64,000 nt of DNA from Ophthalmolycus amberensis (Eukaryota; Chordata; Actinopteri; Perciformes; Zoarcidae): positions 964,001-1,028,000 of the forward strand of contig JAFEUB010001102.1 of assembly GCA_024529925.1 (NCBI GenBank), written 5' to 3'. The notes beneath the pieces were generated by a model. That model had not been told where the DNA came from. It made no database searches and saw only the letters and a program-made list of their open reading frames with translations. Below, one piece after another: positions 13,747 through 27,500 of this stretch (positions are counted from its first letter, which is position 1; each line of letters begins with the position of its first letter). A program made the translations under genes and the position numbers.

Positions 13747-16700
13747 GAGTCACTCAGTATTTACACTGACAGTGCAGAGCGGAGCGCTGGCCTCTGAAGA
13801 ATGCCTGTCCCAATCTGTTCCCAGCAGATGTGTTTCCATAGACAACGGCTGTGTGAAGTATTATAATAAGCAAAATAGCAAGATGGTTTTGGCTTGTCAG
13901 CAACTCGCATACTTCAACCATGTCTGCAGGCTATTAGCTGAGATGGAAAACTTCCCCCTGAAACAAAAGGCGCCCTCCTCTTCTCCAGTGTAATCGAACA
14001 ATACAACTGCAGGAGTGAGCCGCAGTTACTCTGCCACAAAAGACGGCCTTTGTCTGAGGACCTCGCAAACATCTCTAATCTCCCTCATTAGGCCTGGAAT
14101 GGCATTCGTTAGATGAGGTTGTTGTTTTTGGTCTTGCATATAAGAGAATCAATGTGCAGCGGCGAGCTTTGTGTTACAGCTCAAAAATAAACAGATCTGA
14201 CCCAGGCAGGATCATTTTCATAAAGCAAACAAAAGCCCAAGATGGAGCTATACGCAAAATCTGTGCAGGGAAATAATACGCTGGCAGCGTGCCAGAGCCT
14301 AAATGGCAGACAGGTGTTAGAGGGCAGAAAAGGGATAGTGGCGGAAAATGACACTGCTCATATCCGTAGGCACAGGAAATTAGGACAACATAAAAACAAT
14401 TATTTGGCTTAATGTGTGTAATGAAGGTAATGATCTAAATATGCAGCATCTTGTTTGGGGGGGGTGTCACAAATGATTTTGCGAAAGCCATCATCACAGT
14501 ATGAATCTGTCTTCGGTCTGTTTTTGACCGAGGCAGCTAATTTGTTGGTGAAGCAGCTGATGTTTTCCTCACGGGGCGTGTTTGTCAGAGCGGGGTCACA
14601 GGGCTTTTGTGAAAAACGACTGCACATTTATTTTGGGCCATATTTCACCGGGACCCGCTGAGGGATGGGACGACTGTATTGTGGAGATAGTAATGGTCAC
14701 GTTCACTTTGAGAGTTTTAGTGGCCATATTTCCCTGACCTTAAGAACTCCAGTGTTATTCATCTTCGGGCGAGTGACTAGGATTGGCCTTGGGATGAAAT
14801 ATATTCTCAGGTCTCTTGATAAATGCCCTGGGGGGGGGGGGGGGAGGCACAGGAGGCTGCAAAGCTTTTATTTATCAATGCGGGAGAGAGAGCGGAGCAA
14901 GGGGAGAGAGTCGAGGACTATCGGGTGCAAACGTTGTGCTGACTGCCAATGCAGCGAGAGTGCAAACTTCAACGGGATCCAGGCACATCGCCTCAGAGGA
15001 GATGAATTATTATTTTTATATAAGTCCGTACTGGCCCATCTCAAGTCAGAAACTGATGCCGAACCAGCCAGCCCTGGAGCGAGTCTGAGGAGCTGAAGTG
15101 TAAGCTCGGGGAGAGGGGAACAAACAGAGATTGGCCCGGGGTCAGCTGTGAAAACAGCTCATCACAGCCACAGATTATCCGCCGGCGGGTGTCAATCATG
15201 AAGACACGTCGCACAAAAAGAGAATCAAAAGTTCTTCGCCAGCAATTACGCCAAGTGGACGTGAACCATGGAGTGACGGGCGGCGGAGCAGAAGGGAGAT
15301 AAATTGGTCGAGTCTGTGTTTGAAAAAGAGGGCGAGAGGGCGCGCTAGAGGGGGACTAAAGTAAAGCCCATCCAATTATAAAACCCGATTAGCTATGTCA
15401 ATTAAAGTGTGATGGATGTCCTTTCAATTATTGGCTGGCATCATGAAAATCAATGGAACAGGGCCAGGAAGAGCTGAGAGTACTTGCTGGTCAGGGTTGT
15501 AGCGAGCAGCGGGATCGTTTCCCTGTGACACCTGGTGGGTCAGATAAAACTTCTCTGTGATGCTCCGATAAACCACCAGAGATTACAGACAGAATAGAGG
15601 GAGAGAGAGAGGAAGAAAGAAAGAGAGGGGGAGAGACGGATAGAGTTGCCTGATTGACTGACTTTATTGTCTGGGTGCAAGAATGGGGTGTGCAGGGATG
15701 AAGAAGAATAGAGATACTGGATCTCTGCATCTGAGGTTAGCTAGGTGCCTTTGGTTTGCCCTCAGAAAGTAAACAGCAACTGGCCAATCTAAGGCTGTGT
15801 TTATCCAATCAGCAGAACCCGGTTGGCCTGTCTCCTTGCTGAGGGGTGTTGTTTTGTCTTTAGTCAGACTGCACATCTTCTCTGTAGACTGCGGTGCTAG
15901 AAGTCCAAATATCACAGCCTCGTCTGGCCTTTGACTCACCAAGACGATTGGTGGGAACTTTTAATGAGAGGTTCAACCATCGTCTTTCCCCCCCTTATTT
16001 TAGGAAGGTGGAAGGTTTAGCCCGGCTGCTTAGAGTTAAGCACCTCAATGCTTCCCTCAGGAGAGAGAGTCAGAGGAGAGAGGCACGGGCAGAATGAGAG
16101 GTGGAGGAACCGTGTGTGTATTCACCACGGTTTAGATATGTTCTGTGCACATGTGCTACGTAATGTCAAGAACAAAGCACACTTGTGTTTATCTTCAGCC
16201 AGTCATTCACAATTGATTGCATGTCAAGATATCTGTGGCGTTACAACGGGCCGCCGTAGAGCCCGGCTGCATGTAATCCTGCTACTCAGCGTATCAGATT
16301 GTTCTGAGATAATCACCCATGAAATAGATTCTGGCGTTCCTCTTAAAGACTTGGGTATGTCAGGCGGCTTTGTCCAAAGGAATGGATTTCTCAAGGGAAG
16401 AGGAGAAGGCAAGGACCAATGGATGAAACGAAATGAACGGAGATGAGTGAGACAAAGACAGAAGGAATACTTATTTGACCATTTTCTCTTCAGTTTTGAC
16501 TGTTAGCACTCTGCTAATTGAATCGTGCCATTCTCATACCACAGATTTACCAACACCAATTAAAATATGTCAAATCAGTGCTTCCAATGTTGAGCGTAGT
16601 CCCTATCAATCAGTAGGATTATCCAGTGGTTAAAAAAACCAATACCATGACAGTCTGGGGATATTCATCAACATATGTCAACTAACGACACAAACCTTTT

Positions 16701-17154
16701 TGGACAGCGTTACTGCTGGAAAGTAAATTGCGCATTCTGTCTCTGTGTTATTCTTTGTTTTTCCTTTTATACTATTACTTTCCAGTTTGCTCTTCTCCTG
16801 CTTCTGTCCTCCTCCTTTTGTTGTCAACTCGCCACACGCCAGCCCGCGGTACTTTAACCTTTTGCCGTTGTTCTCCGTCCCTCAAAGCTGCACTGCTCAA
16901 TGCGTCCCCTCCTTGACTGTGTTCAGCTGACAGCGCTACGCCCCCGTGGCTCCCGGGGACAATGGCCCTACACAAAGGCCCCGGGAGCATTCTCCACCTC
17001 CGCCACCAGATTCCCCAAGCCCAGGGACACAGCCGTAGCAAATCCCATTCTCCTGCAAAACACACACACACACACACAAATGCATGCACACGTTGATGTC
17101 ATCTTCATACTGTACTTTGAGGGGAGAAAGATGCTCCCGCTCCACCCTCAGGCT

Positions 17155-17206
<52 letters not shown>

Positions 17207-17402
17207 TCAATAAGAGGTGCTAAAGTTTCATAAGAACATCCTTCCATCCTTCTCTCTTGTGGGTGTTGTGAGCTTAAAGAGAAGAAGACAGGGGATAGAA
17301 AAGATATATACATACATAAACATATGTTGTCCACAGGTTGACATTGAAGCTTTGGACTTTTAGATATTACTCATACTCATATATATATATACTATACTCA
17401 TA

Positions 17403-17438
<36 letters not shown>

Positions 17439-18123
17439 ATTTACTAATACTGGCTCCATTAAAGATAGTTCGAAACACCCAAACTGTCCCTTTAACTCTG
17501 CATCGTACAGTCAGGGACAAAGTCATGCAGCATTAGGTGGCAAGCAAGGAATGTGGAACTGATGCATCTTTTATTAACCTATTAACCAGATCCTCAGGTG
17601 AGACCTTCGTCTGGAGGATCTTGGCTCCAGCATCACACGTTGGACTTGCCATTCATTACCTGAGGGAGTTTTTCAGTTGTGCCTAATGATTTCTTTCCTG
17701 TGGTTCTGTGTCCTCCCCTGGCAGCCGTGAGCGGGGCCGAGGACGTGGCGCTCTACGTGGGCATGGTGGCGGTGGCTCTGTGTCTGACCCTGCTGCTCAT
17801 CGTGGTGGTCCTGGTCTACCGGCGCAAGAAGGAGGACTTGGACTCTGACGTGGCAGACTCCTCCATCCTCACCACTGGCTTCCAGCCCATGGGCATCAAG
17901 CCCAGTAAGCCAGGTGTGTGGGCACCGCGGCCACGCAGGCCTCCCCCCCACAGCAGTAGGACACTGTTCTTTGTTCTACCCCTCCTCTGTGCGTCCGTCG
18001 GTCTGTCCGTCTGCCCACCGTGACCGTGCAGCACCCATCTACATGTACCACTGAGTCTGTGTTTGTGGTTGTGGAGGTGGTGTGAATGTCTTTACAGTGG
18101 TTTTTAGTCCAAGCAAGATGTAT

Positions 18124-18201
<78 letters not shown>

Positions 18202-18465
18202 CGCACTAGCTGTTTATTTGTTGCCTGACACATTATGTTTCGCCACCACCTCATTGTCAGGAAATGTGCCCACTCTGTTTACTGCCTGTGTGGAGCCTCT
18301 GAGGTTTACCAGCGAGTAATAGAAATACAACTGTCTGAGTTAGATGGAGATGGGGAACTGGGTTGCAGTGCCTGTGATTCACCGTGAAAAAAGCCTTTAT
18401 ACGTTCTGGGTGCTAAGCTGTGTCTGAGTTCTGTTTGGAATTGATTGTGTGGTTGCTAAACAGAC

Positions 18466-18523
<58 letters not shown>

Positions 18524-21500
18524 GGGATGTGAATTGACTGGCTTTGTGTGGAGTTTGTGTTTGTGTATTGTCGGGTGTGTGCGTGTGACTCTTCTGTTTT
18601 CAGCACCATGTGTCTTTCCTGTGTTTGTTTCAGTTTTCGTCGTGTGTCGAGACAGCTTTCGAGAGTGTGAGGTCTGTCTCTGTGATGTACGAACCCCTCT
18701 TCGCCTGCCACTCATCGGAGTTTCACACATTTGCTTTTGTCTGTTTTCTTTTCATTATCTTAACAGAGAATTCCCATTTGCTCACCATCCAGCCTGATCT
18801 AACCACCACCACCACCAGTTACCAAGGCACCCTCCGCGCTCGCCACGATGGCACTGGGAAGTTTTCAATGACCAACGGGCCTCTGCTGGACCCGCTTCCC
18901 AATGGCTCACACACTCTGCACAACGGCAAGCTTAACTCGGACCCTGCTGACTTTGTAAGCAGACTGTCCACTCAGAGCTACTTTAAAACTCTGACCCGCG
19001 ATGTAGCGAACACCTCCTATGGGACCTTCAACTTCCTGGGAGGCAGGCTGACGATCCCCAGCACAGGTGGGTTCTTCGTTTGGATTCATATGTGTTATCT
19101 ATACAGCTCAATTGGTTTGGACGAAGAAAAAGATAAATTGTTGCCTTTTATTTTTAGTCTAGTTTGTGTTCTCACTGATTTTTTTTTATACACTTTTTTT
19201 CATACTATACTCACTTTTTTACAACATACTATACTTTGACTTTTGATGACTCTTTTCGACGTACTGTAATAAGACATTTTTATGACTTTTTTACATCCTA
19301 TACTATGTCTTATTATGACTTTTCACAACATACTATCACTTTTTTACTTTTTTTTCGACTAGCTTCTCTATGACTTTTCAAGACTTTTCTAAACATACTA
19401 TAATATGACTTTTTTTACTTATTTGGACATACTTTACTATGACTTTATGACATACACTTTAAATTTCTTGACATTTTTTGACTAGATTTCTCTCTGACTT
19501 TTTGATGACTTCTTATCAACATACCGGTACTTTACTGTGACTTATTTATACTTAATCAACATGCCTTTCTTTGACATTTACATTTAAAATACTTTTTTCG
19601 ACATGCTATATTCGACTTTTTTTCAACAGAGACACAGCATCGTAGGTCTGTTGTATAAGGACAGGGAGATTTCAGTAATCTGTAGGATGTTCTGTTAGCT
19701 GCTATACTTCAAACAAACAAGAAAAGTTCTCTAAACAATGTAACATCTGATACTAAATGTAGAAATACGATGGGAACAACACTGGTTTTATTTGCGGTGC
19801 AAATTTCATACATTGCCATTGCTTTTACATGAAAAATAGAACATTTACAGATCTACATTAATGACACAATGCTTCTATCTAGACCAGTGGTTCTCAACTG
19901 GTCTGGCTGCGGGACGCACCATCACCCCTTAATGACAGGCAAAGGCCCGTGACCCACTGAAAACGGGTCCGCGACCCACCAGTTGAGAATCACTGATCTA
20001 GACATTATTGTTGTATTTCTCACTGTGATACAAACTAGATCATAACTGTTTTATAAGGAACAAGATGAAACACCAAATATGCATGTGAATGGTTCATTTG
20101 TTTATCTAAAAGGTGACCGATCACGAAATGTTAACATACAAAAAAACAAGGCCTTTACAGTATGTAAAATCCATGATTGAGTTAAATGCATGATTGAGTT
20201 AAATGTTTTGTCAATAACCTACATTTACACTCCACAGCATGAATAGTTAAAAAGTTCGGTACAGTGATGAGATGAATTTCCATGAAGAGGGTCTACTTAA
20301 CACACAGTACTCCAAAAGGTTCCTGGACTAAAACCTTGAACAAATTATTCGAATTAGGCCCTTCGCTTTCAACAGGGCTGGTTGAAATTGTAGCTGATGT
20401 CCACAAGTGTGATCTACGCGCATAGACCAAGGAATAGAGATTGTCCACAAAAGATATAAAAAGCCCACCATTATTAATCCCCTGTGTTGCTTCCCGTCTT
20501 CACATTAGCTAAGTACAGAGCTTATGTAATTATACTGGAAGACGGTGTTTTCACTTGGCTCATTGCAGGCTGTCCAGATTAGCCGATGACAGTGCCAGTA
20601 AGCCAGTATCTTGAGGGAGAAAAGGTCTTTTCTTCTTCCGTTTTCCTTGCCATCACTCTCTCTCTATCCCGCTCTCCTTTCTCCATCTCCTTTTTGCTCT
20701 CTTACAGATATGCTATGCATGGATTACCTCAAAGCCATGTAGGCTATACCACGCATTGGCACCCTTCTCCTCATTGGGACACGGGGAACAAAAAAAATCA
20801 GCACTTGCATCCAGTCAGAGGAGATACGCTTTCATCTAGCACAGTTTCAGAGCAGACACATGGAAGACAGTTTATAGATTCAGACAAGGCTGTGAGGATT
20901 AAGGCACCTTCGCCTTATTCAAACAGATGGGTTTTTTTTTTAATGGTAAACATACCCAGTTTACAATACAGAGACTCTTAAGATTGTGTCACATCGTCCC
21001 TGTTTGTACCACATTTTGAATAGGATTCTCAGTGGAGGATTTTGGCATGAGAATCACAACACTAATGCCACAACATTCAAACTACCTCAATAGCTCTCTC
21101 TATTCTCCAAGGTGCATTCCTACACTCTTCTGGGGAAGTGTAATTTTCCTTGAGTAGTCTGTTCCATGGTCTCAATTATGTACTTGGTGGCAGACGGAGG
21201 ACATTTAAACTTGCGACGCCGTGTGTGCTTTTGTCTCGGCTAATTGTGGACCGTGGGGACGTGCGCCGGCTCGACCGCCGGTGCACAGATTTGCATCTGC
21301 TGTACCTGACGGAGGCTGCCTCTGACCTTCAGAATAGATTTGTTTTGTTTTTGTTTTTGTAGCCGTACAGTTTTGTTGAGTGGGCTGGCTTCCTTTTTTT
21401 TTTTGAAATGACAAAAGCGTTGTTCAGTCAGAACAAATGAGCCTGTCCCCCTCTTCCTTATCCCCGCTCTCTCCCTTTGTTGTTATTTGCATCAGGAATC

Positions 21501-24500
21501 AGTCTGCTCATTCCTCCCGAGGCCATCCCCAGAGGAAAGATCTATGAGATTTATCTCACCGTTCAGAGGAAGGAAGATTTAAGGTGGGTCTCTTTAACAC
21601 TGCCTAACTGGCAGTCTTCCCTGGATGCCACTAGGCTGTTTGTTTTGATGCTCTGCTGTTCCATTAGGAAAGACTTAAGAGTCTGCGCCAGTGCTGAGAG
21701 ATGTAAATAAATAATGTAGCCTTTTACCAGGTTATGCACTATGTTAAACAAATTGAAACACTGTTGATCTTGCTTGCTACAGTCAGTCTCTGAAGGCACA
21801 GTCATCATAGCATGCTGCGATAGTCTTATGTTATTACTCAGTTATCACAACTACGCCCAGCTAGTCGGCGAGTCCAGCAGGCTTTCATCATTCTCTGTTA
21901 ACAGCTGCTAGATCATTTGCAGAGGTGACCAGAAAACTCTCACAAATAACTTGATGAGTAAAGGCACTTCATCTAGATTCATTCCTCTCTCTCTCGCTCT
22001 CTCTCTTCTCTCTCGCTCTCTCTCTTCTCTCCCTGGTGTAGGTTACCCCTGGCCGGCTGCCAGACCCTGCTCAGCCCCGTTGTGAGTTGTGGCCCTCCAG
22101 GGGTAGTCCTGAGCCGGCCAGTTATCCTCAGCATGGACCACTGCTCTGACGCATGCCTCGATAACTGGGCCGTCCGCCTCAAGAAGCAGAACTATGAGGG
22201 CACTTGGGAGGTGAGACAGCGCTATATAACTTCAGCACAAATCCTCCACAGAAAGATAAAGTTGCCGCCCAGTGAATTTGTAAAGTCTTACTGAACTCAC
22301 GGAGAGCTTTCCCTGAAAGAGTGCAAACCTGCTCAGCGGTGACTTGAAACTGGCACTGGAAAGCTCTCCATGCTGTATGGCAGAGGTAGTTCTGGCCCAG
22401 CACTCATCCACTCTATGGTGTTTAAATTATATTGTCCATCAGGTATTTTCTCATTGGGCTGGAAAAAAAAAAAAAAAAGCCTGGAAGCTCTGGCTCTCTC
22501 CAGCTCAAGAGTTGCTAGGCAACATGTTTCTCAAAACAGAAATTCTCTAAGCAAATGACTGATCCTCAAAGTACTCTCCTGAGTGCTCCTTGACCATTTT
22601 TGACCGCTGCTTCCAATTACAGAGTTCCCCTCCCACTTTTCTATCCATGAAATATGAAAGTAACCAGAACTGCCAGACTCCAATAGGATAGAGTCGGGAA
22701 GAAGGTTTGTGCGTCTACACGCACAAACACACACGCCCCTGCAAACAAATGCGGTTTGAGGCAGTATACACATCTTCACAATCCAGAGAGATTGGAAAGG
22801 GTGCTGCTGGGCTTTGGAGTGTGAGTAGGTCTTCTTTCATGTTCGATATTGTGCATAAATTATTCAGCCTCCCCGCGTGCGTCGGCGGTGGGGTGTCTGT
22901 GGGATGGATTGGCCTGTCCGAGGCAGAGGTTAGACCAGCACTTTTAATCATCGGCCAGACCAAATATAGCCCAAATGACTGCGTGTCCACCAAGGAAAGA
23001 AAGTGGCAGGTGGACGAGAGCATTAGAGTGGAAGCGACCGCAGAGAGAGTGAAGAGAAGGAGACTAACAGAAAGGAGGCCGAGAGGAAAAGAGACGGTGA
23101 AAATGGACGTGCAGGAGCAGAAGGAGAATTGAATTGCTTGTAGAGTGAGCGCTCAGTGGCGCAATCTCCACCTCGAAGAAATATTAAGATGATGAAAAAG
23201 TGAGACTCCATTGTGGTTGCATAGCAAATGAATTGTGTCAATACTAATTCTATTGATGTAGATGGCGTCTGGTTGAATCGATCCTAGAGGGGCTTGCTGG
23301 GCTTTTGGCAGGCAAAATGCTCTCTTCAGCTTGATTGGGTAATGAGAGGAGTCAGTCAACTGGCATGATGGGATTTTAGAGAAAATGTTGTCACCTTGGG
23401 TCCAATTTGTCCCCATCAAATTAGCCCGCAGAGCAGTGGAATTATCTCATAAAACTATCCCGTACTGTGATGGGATGCGATATTTTCGCAAGTCTGTCAT
23501 CTTTATGAGAGACGCAGTTGTGTTACGGCCCTTCAGCTCTACAAAGCTAGAGAAATGCAAGACGTTGCTCCTCCGACGTGTTTAATCTGTCTTTTGTTTT
23601 CTACTTGGCAAATAAAAGTACCAATTAATTGTTGAATTGCCATTTAGTGTTTTTTTTTACGCATTTCACTATCAGCCAACAGTGTTGTTTTGCAGATAAA
23701 TAGGTAAGTTGTTTTCACAAATCTCAAAGGCTGAAGGAAATTCCAGGAATCCCAACAATCCGAAATGTACTGCACCTCCACAGGTTTTATTTCTTTCTCC
23801 AGCACCATCTATTCTTGCCAGTAATCTATTTGAGTCTCCTTTCATGTCAATTGAGCACCTCGTTCATGCATTATTAAGTGAACTGATGCTGTCCTGGATG
23901 TGTGTCTTTATGCCAGTATGGAGTAAGCATAAAACAATGATAAGGGAATTTGAAGCAAGACTCTTATGTAACATTACATTTGGCTTAAATGTTGCTTTGT
24001 CACACTGCAGGAGGGACAGAGTTTGATGCCTTGCTACTGTGCCAAACCCCTTTACAAACACACACCCACACATACAGATATCAGGTACCCAGGCAAACAC
24101 ATTACCCTTCCCGCCTACATAAATTGAGTGCTTGACCTTCCATCCAATTTGTGTTGGTTTTTTTTTTCTTCCCCGCCTCGCCTCCTCCAGGACGTCCTGC
24201 TGATGGGGGAGGAGCTGGTGTCGGAGCCCTATTACTGCCAGCTCGAGGCCGAGACGTGCCGGCTTTTCTCCGAGCAGCTGGGCACCCTCGCCCTGGTGGG
24301 AGAATCCCTGCACATGGGCGCTGCCAAGCGCCTGAGGCTGGTGCTCTTCTCCGACGCGTACTGCTCCACGCTGGAGTACAACATCAGGGTCTACTGCATG
24401 GATGACACACAAGACGTTTTCAAGGTAATCTGTGACAAATGCGACACCTGTTGTTCTGTGTGGCTGGCAGTCTCTCAGCCTGAGTGATAGGTAGACTATT

Positions 24501-27500
24501 ATGTGTAATAGCATTGTCCGTCACATTGGAAGGTTAGTCGAAAGCGGCGCAGGCATGTAGGAGTTAGGCGTTGCCATGGTAAATTGAACAATATCTCAGG
24601 CCTGATTACACCGTGTGCAGTTCAAGGGTGTGTGATTTGCGGTGCTTATGTTCCCCCACTATTGAAACAATGCATTTGTCCACGTTAATCATGGTATACA
24701 GTACAATCTCTGTGTGTTCTTGTGTGCATGCCTATAGAGATGTTAAAGGAGCTGTATTCAACATTCAGAGCATTAATAAAGCTGCAAGCAGCAACGTGCT
24801 AGTAAAGATATAGTGGAGTGATGTCTACCTGAGCAGAGTCTCTTTGCTTTCTTGTTCTGGCATGTGAGCGTGCTCCACTGGTTAGCTCACAGCCGCCGCT
24901 CTGCACTGCTCTCATACGGCGGTTACAGCTGATCACACCGACCGACAGCGCCGTTGTGGGAGCGTAGCACCCACCCTCCGGTAAACACTGTTCGCTCTGT
25001 CAGCAATTGTGGCGTAGTTAGCCCCGTTAGCTATGTTGAGAGCCGTTGAGAGGCAATCCACATGCTCCAAATCTCCGATCTCGCACCTTTAAATTCCTTT
25101 CGTGCCGTCGGTGGTTCCGCTTGACTGCTGTGGGCCGAGAAGTTTCCCCATCACTTTGTTCAACAGCATATTTCGCTTCTCATTTTTGCTCTCCACATGG
25201 ACACAGTATAATCAAGCACTAATGCCTTCCTCCCTCCCCCGAGGACTGCCTCTGAATAGCCTGTTAAGATTTCATTTGCATGGTTAATTAGTAAATTAAA
25301 AGGAGAGCCTGCCCCAATCTTTTCCCAGCAACCCCTGTGCTCTCGTTCTTTCCCTCCACACCTCTCCCCAAGCTCTTCCTCTTCGTCTGACACCGGCCAC
25401 AAGAGCCACTTCCCACTCGAGTCCACTTTTGCCAGCTGTAATGGCTGACCTCCTTGTGCAGAGGTCCGCTACCGGCACCTTCTACGGTTGTCTGTGGGAC
25501 ACAAGCAATGGCAGGCAGTGGGGGCAAAACCTCTCTTGCTTACATCTGTCTTTTTGTGGTTCAATCCTGCCCCTGCTGCTATCTTTCTGTTCCTGACAGC
25601 TGTTGCATGATAGCCAGCTCGCTCACAGATATTGCTGGCTGACATTCTGTGTTCTTATGTAGAAAGAATATATAGCATTCAGGAGGCAAAGCCTGTGCAG
25701 CTGATGCAGCTCTCCAGAGGTGCTTTCTTTTTTTTTTTGCAGATAAATATCAGGCCTTTTTGTTTACTTGCTGTCAAACCAGTTGTAATGATAGAGTTGT
25801 CTCTATCTATTTAGATCACCGGGTGACCCTGTGGTGTTTTGCTGCAGTGTGACTGTTGAAATGACCTTGCACGTCCTGCGTTGGATGCAGGAGGGCTGCT
25901 GGTGCACAGAAACTCTCTCTCTCTCTCGCGCTCTGTGTCTCAACCCCTGGATAGCTCTTGTTCTGCTATTCTCCCCGTCTCTTAGCCAGGAAAAGGACAT
26001 CTGAGCTTTTTGACTCCAGCACTTGTGCTGCCATACTCTGCGGCTCCCTCGACGCCCTCGAGTGCATTAGCTCCCCGTCTCTCACACAACCTGGACCTGT
26101 GGTAAGCCACGGCGTCTCCAGGGTTTTGTAGTTTTTAGTGAGTGATTTAGAATGTGGCCCACACTCTTTAGTAATCTCGACTTCACACTGCTCCTGGTGC
26201 TATTACGGAGGGAGCAGTTCATTTAGCAAGTGCATTAACCACTTTGAGTGGAGATTAAACTTCCCTGGAGAGGTGCAGCCTAATCACTAATCACTATCTT
26301 TAAAATGCACCGTTTATGATTAGACTTTCACTATGGCTAACATTAGAGTTAAGTGTAGTGTGCAACAGTGGGGGTGTAGCAGCAGGTGGTACGGTGGAGT
26401 GGCATTCTAGTTGATGTACAGTACACCTTCACCACATGTGCATTTTTATGACAGCATTTGCAGCCTGCTAAGGCCCTGCTTCTCGTTTTTCCAGAAAAGA
26501 AGTCGACTTCCCATGTATTAAACAGGCTGTACTTTTGATGGGAGATGAAAAAAAAACAGAACAGCATCCCTCTGCCTTTTCTGTTGGCTGTTCAGTGGCA
26601 GGGAGAACTGTAGAAACCAAAAGGGACACTGAGCTTTTCTCCCCAGTCCCGTGGCTGGCTGTCAGTCTTCTCTGACAAGCCTCCATCAGTGAGAATGGCA
26701 TGTATACGCACACCCACAAACATGTGCACACACGCGTTCACGCTGCACTTATGCATGCTGTACCAAGCAATCTCTTATCTCCCAATTACAGCAGATTAGA
26801 ACCAATGTTATCGTCTTTGATCCTAAGTGTGCGGGGGCTCTGGGGAAACGGTGACATTTCCGTCTGATGCTTGCCGTATGTTAGCAGGGCTCTGCCGGGA
26901 CCAATTAAGTTAATATTTAATGTGTGTCCCAGTCTTGATGGGCCCAGCCAAGGCTGGCGCAGCAGCAGAGGAGACATGATCTGCGTTTGGTAGCACCCTC
27001 ACTCTGCACTCGGTTGTTCCTAGCTAGACCCGTGGGAGAGCTTCACTGATGTTCTGCCGTCACACAACTGATTGAAACACCTGCAGTGAACCAAGCCTCC
27101 GATTCAGCAGAGACAGACCTAACAGCATCATCTAATCAAACTGGGAGGGTGCCCACCAAGGTGTTTTTTTAGGACTGGAATGGTGCAGCTAGTTATTTGT
27201 TTCCTTTTTAAATGTATTATTATTATTTATTTATATCTATCTGCAATATTCAGAATCTGTCAGCTTTTGGTGTGAAGGATAAAATGCTCCGTATGTTTAC
27301 CACTTAGCATAATCCACACTTGAATAGTGGACAATAACGACATATCCCGGTGTTTATTGACAACCAAATCTTTCCTTTACACCCACCAGTCCTAGTTTTG
27401 AAAGGCCGGTGTTGCTCTACTGTTAAAAAAACTCCCCAAAAAAACCACATTATTTCTAAACCACCCACTTTCTGTCAGATACATTTTTTTTACAGGAGAT

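Larger units (their letters stand above)
12228..17724 (+). other. unc5a: unc5a intron (5.5 kb)
   Basis: No supported exon. It holds a CA microsatellite (13711-13744), a 15-G run (14830-14844), CA (17060-17078), GA (17159-17202) and an AT/ACTCAT tract (17369-17436). A homeobox-like TAAT-rich stretch lies around 15370-15460. The acceptor is CCCCTGGCAG. Confidence 0.65.
17914..18766 (+). other. unc5a: unc5a intron with TG and GA tracts
   Basis: An 853-bp intron carrying about 75 bases of TG and 60 of GA. The frame from the membrane exon stays open into it until TGA at 18021-18023. The acceptor is CTTAACAG. Confidence 0.85.
19067..21495 (+). other. unc5a: unc5a intron (2.4 kb)
   Basis: Holds an AT-rich minisatellite (19190-19627) and a small hAT element (19885-19995). 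The rest is unique sequence. The acceptor ATTTGCATCAG precedes 21496. No exon supported. Confidence 0.75.

Noticed and set aside
10855..18523. Regularly repeated tracts that might be mistaken for an array
   Set aside because: They are dinucleotide microsatellites without spacers; not CRISPR or tandem genes.
23864..24514. 216-codon open frame on the minus strand
   Set aside because: It is antisense to the conserved ZU5/UPA exon of unc5a; no family resemblance, and the plus strand explains the sequence.
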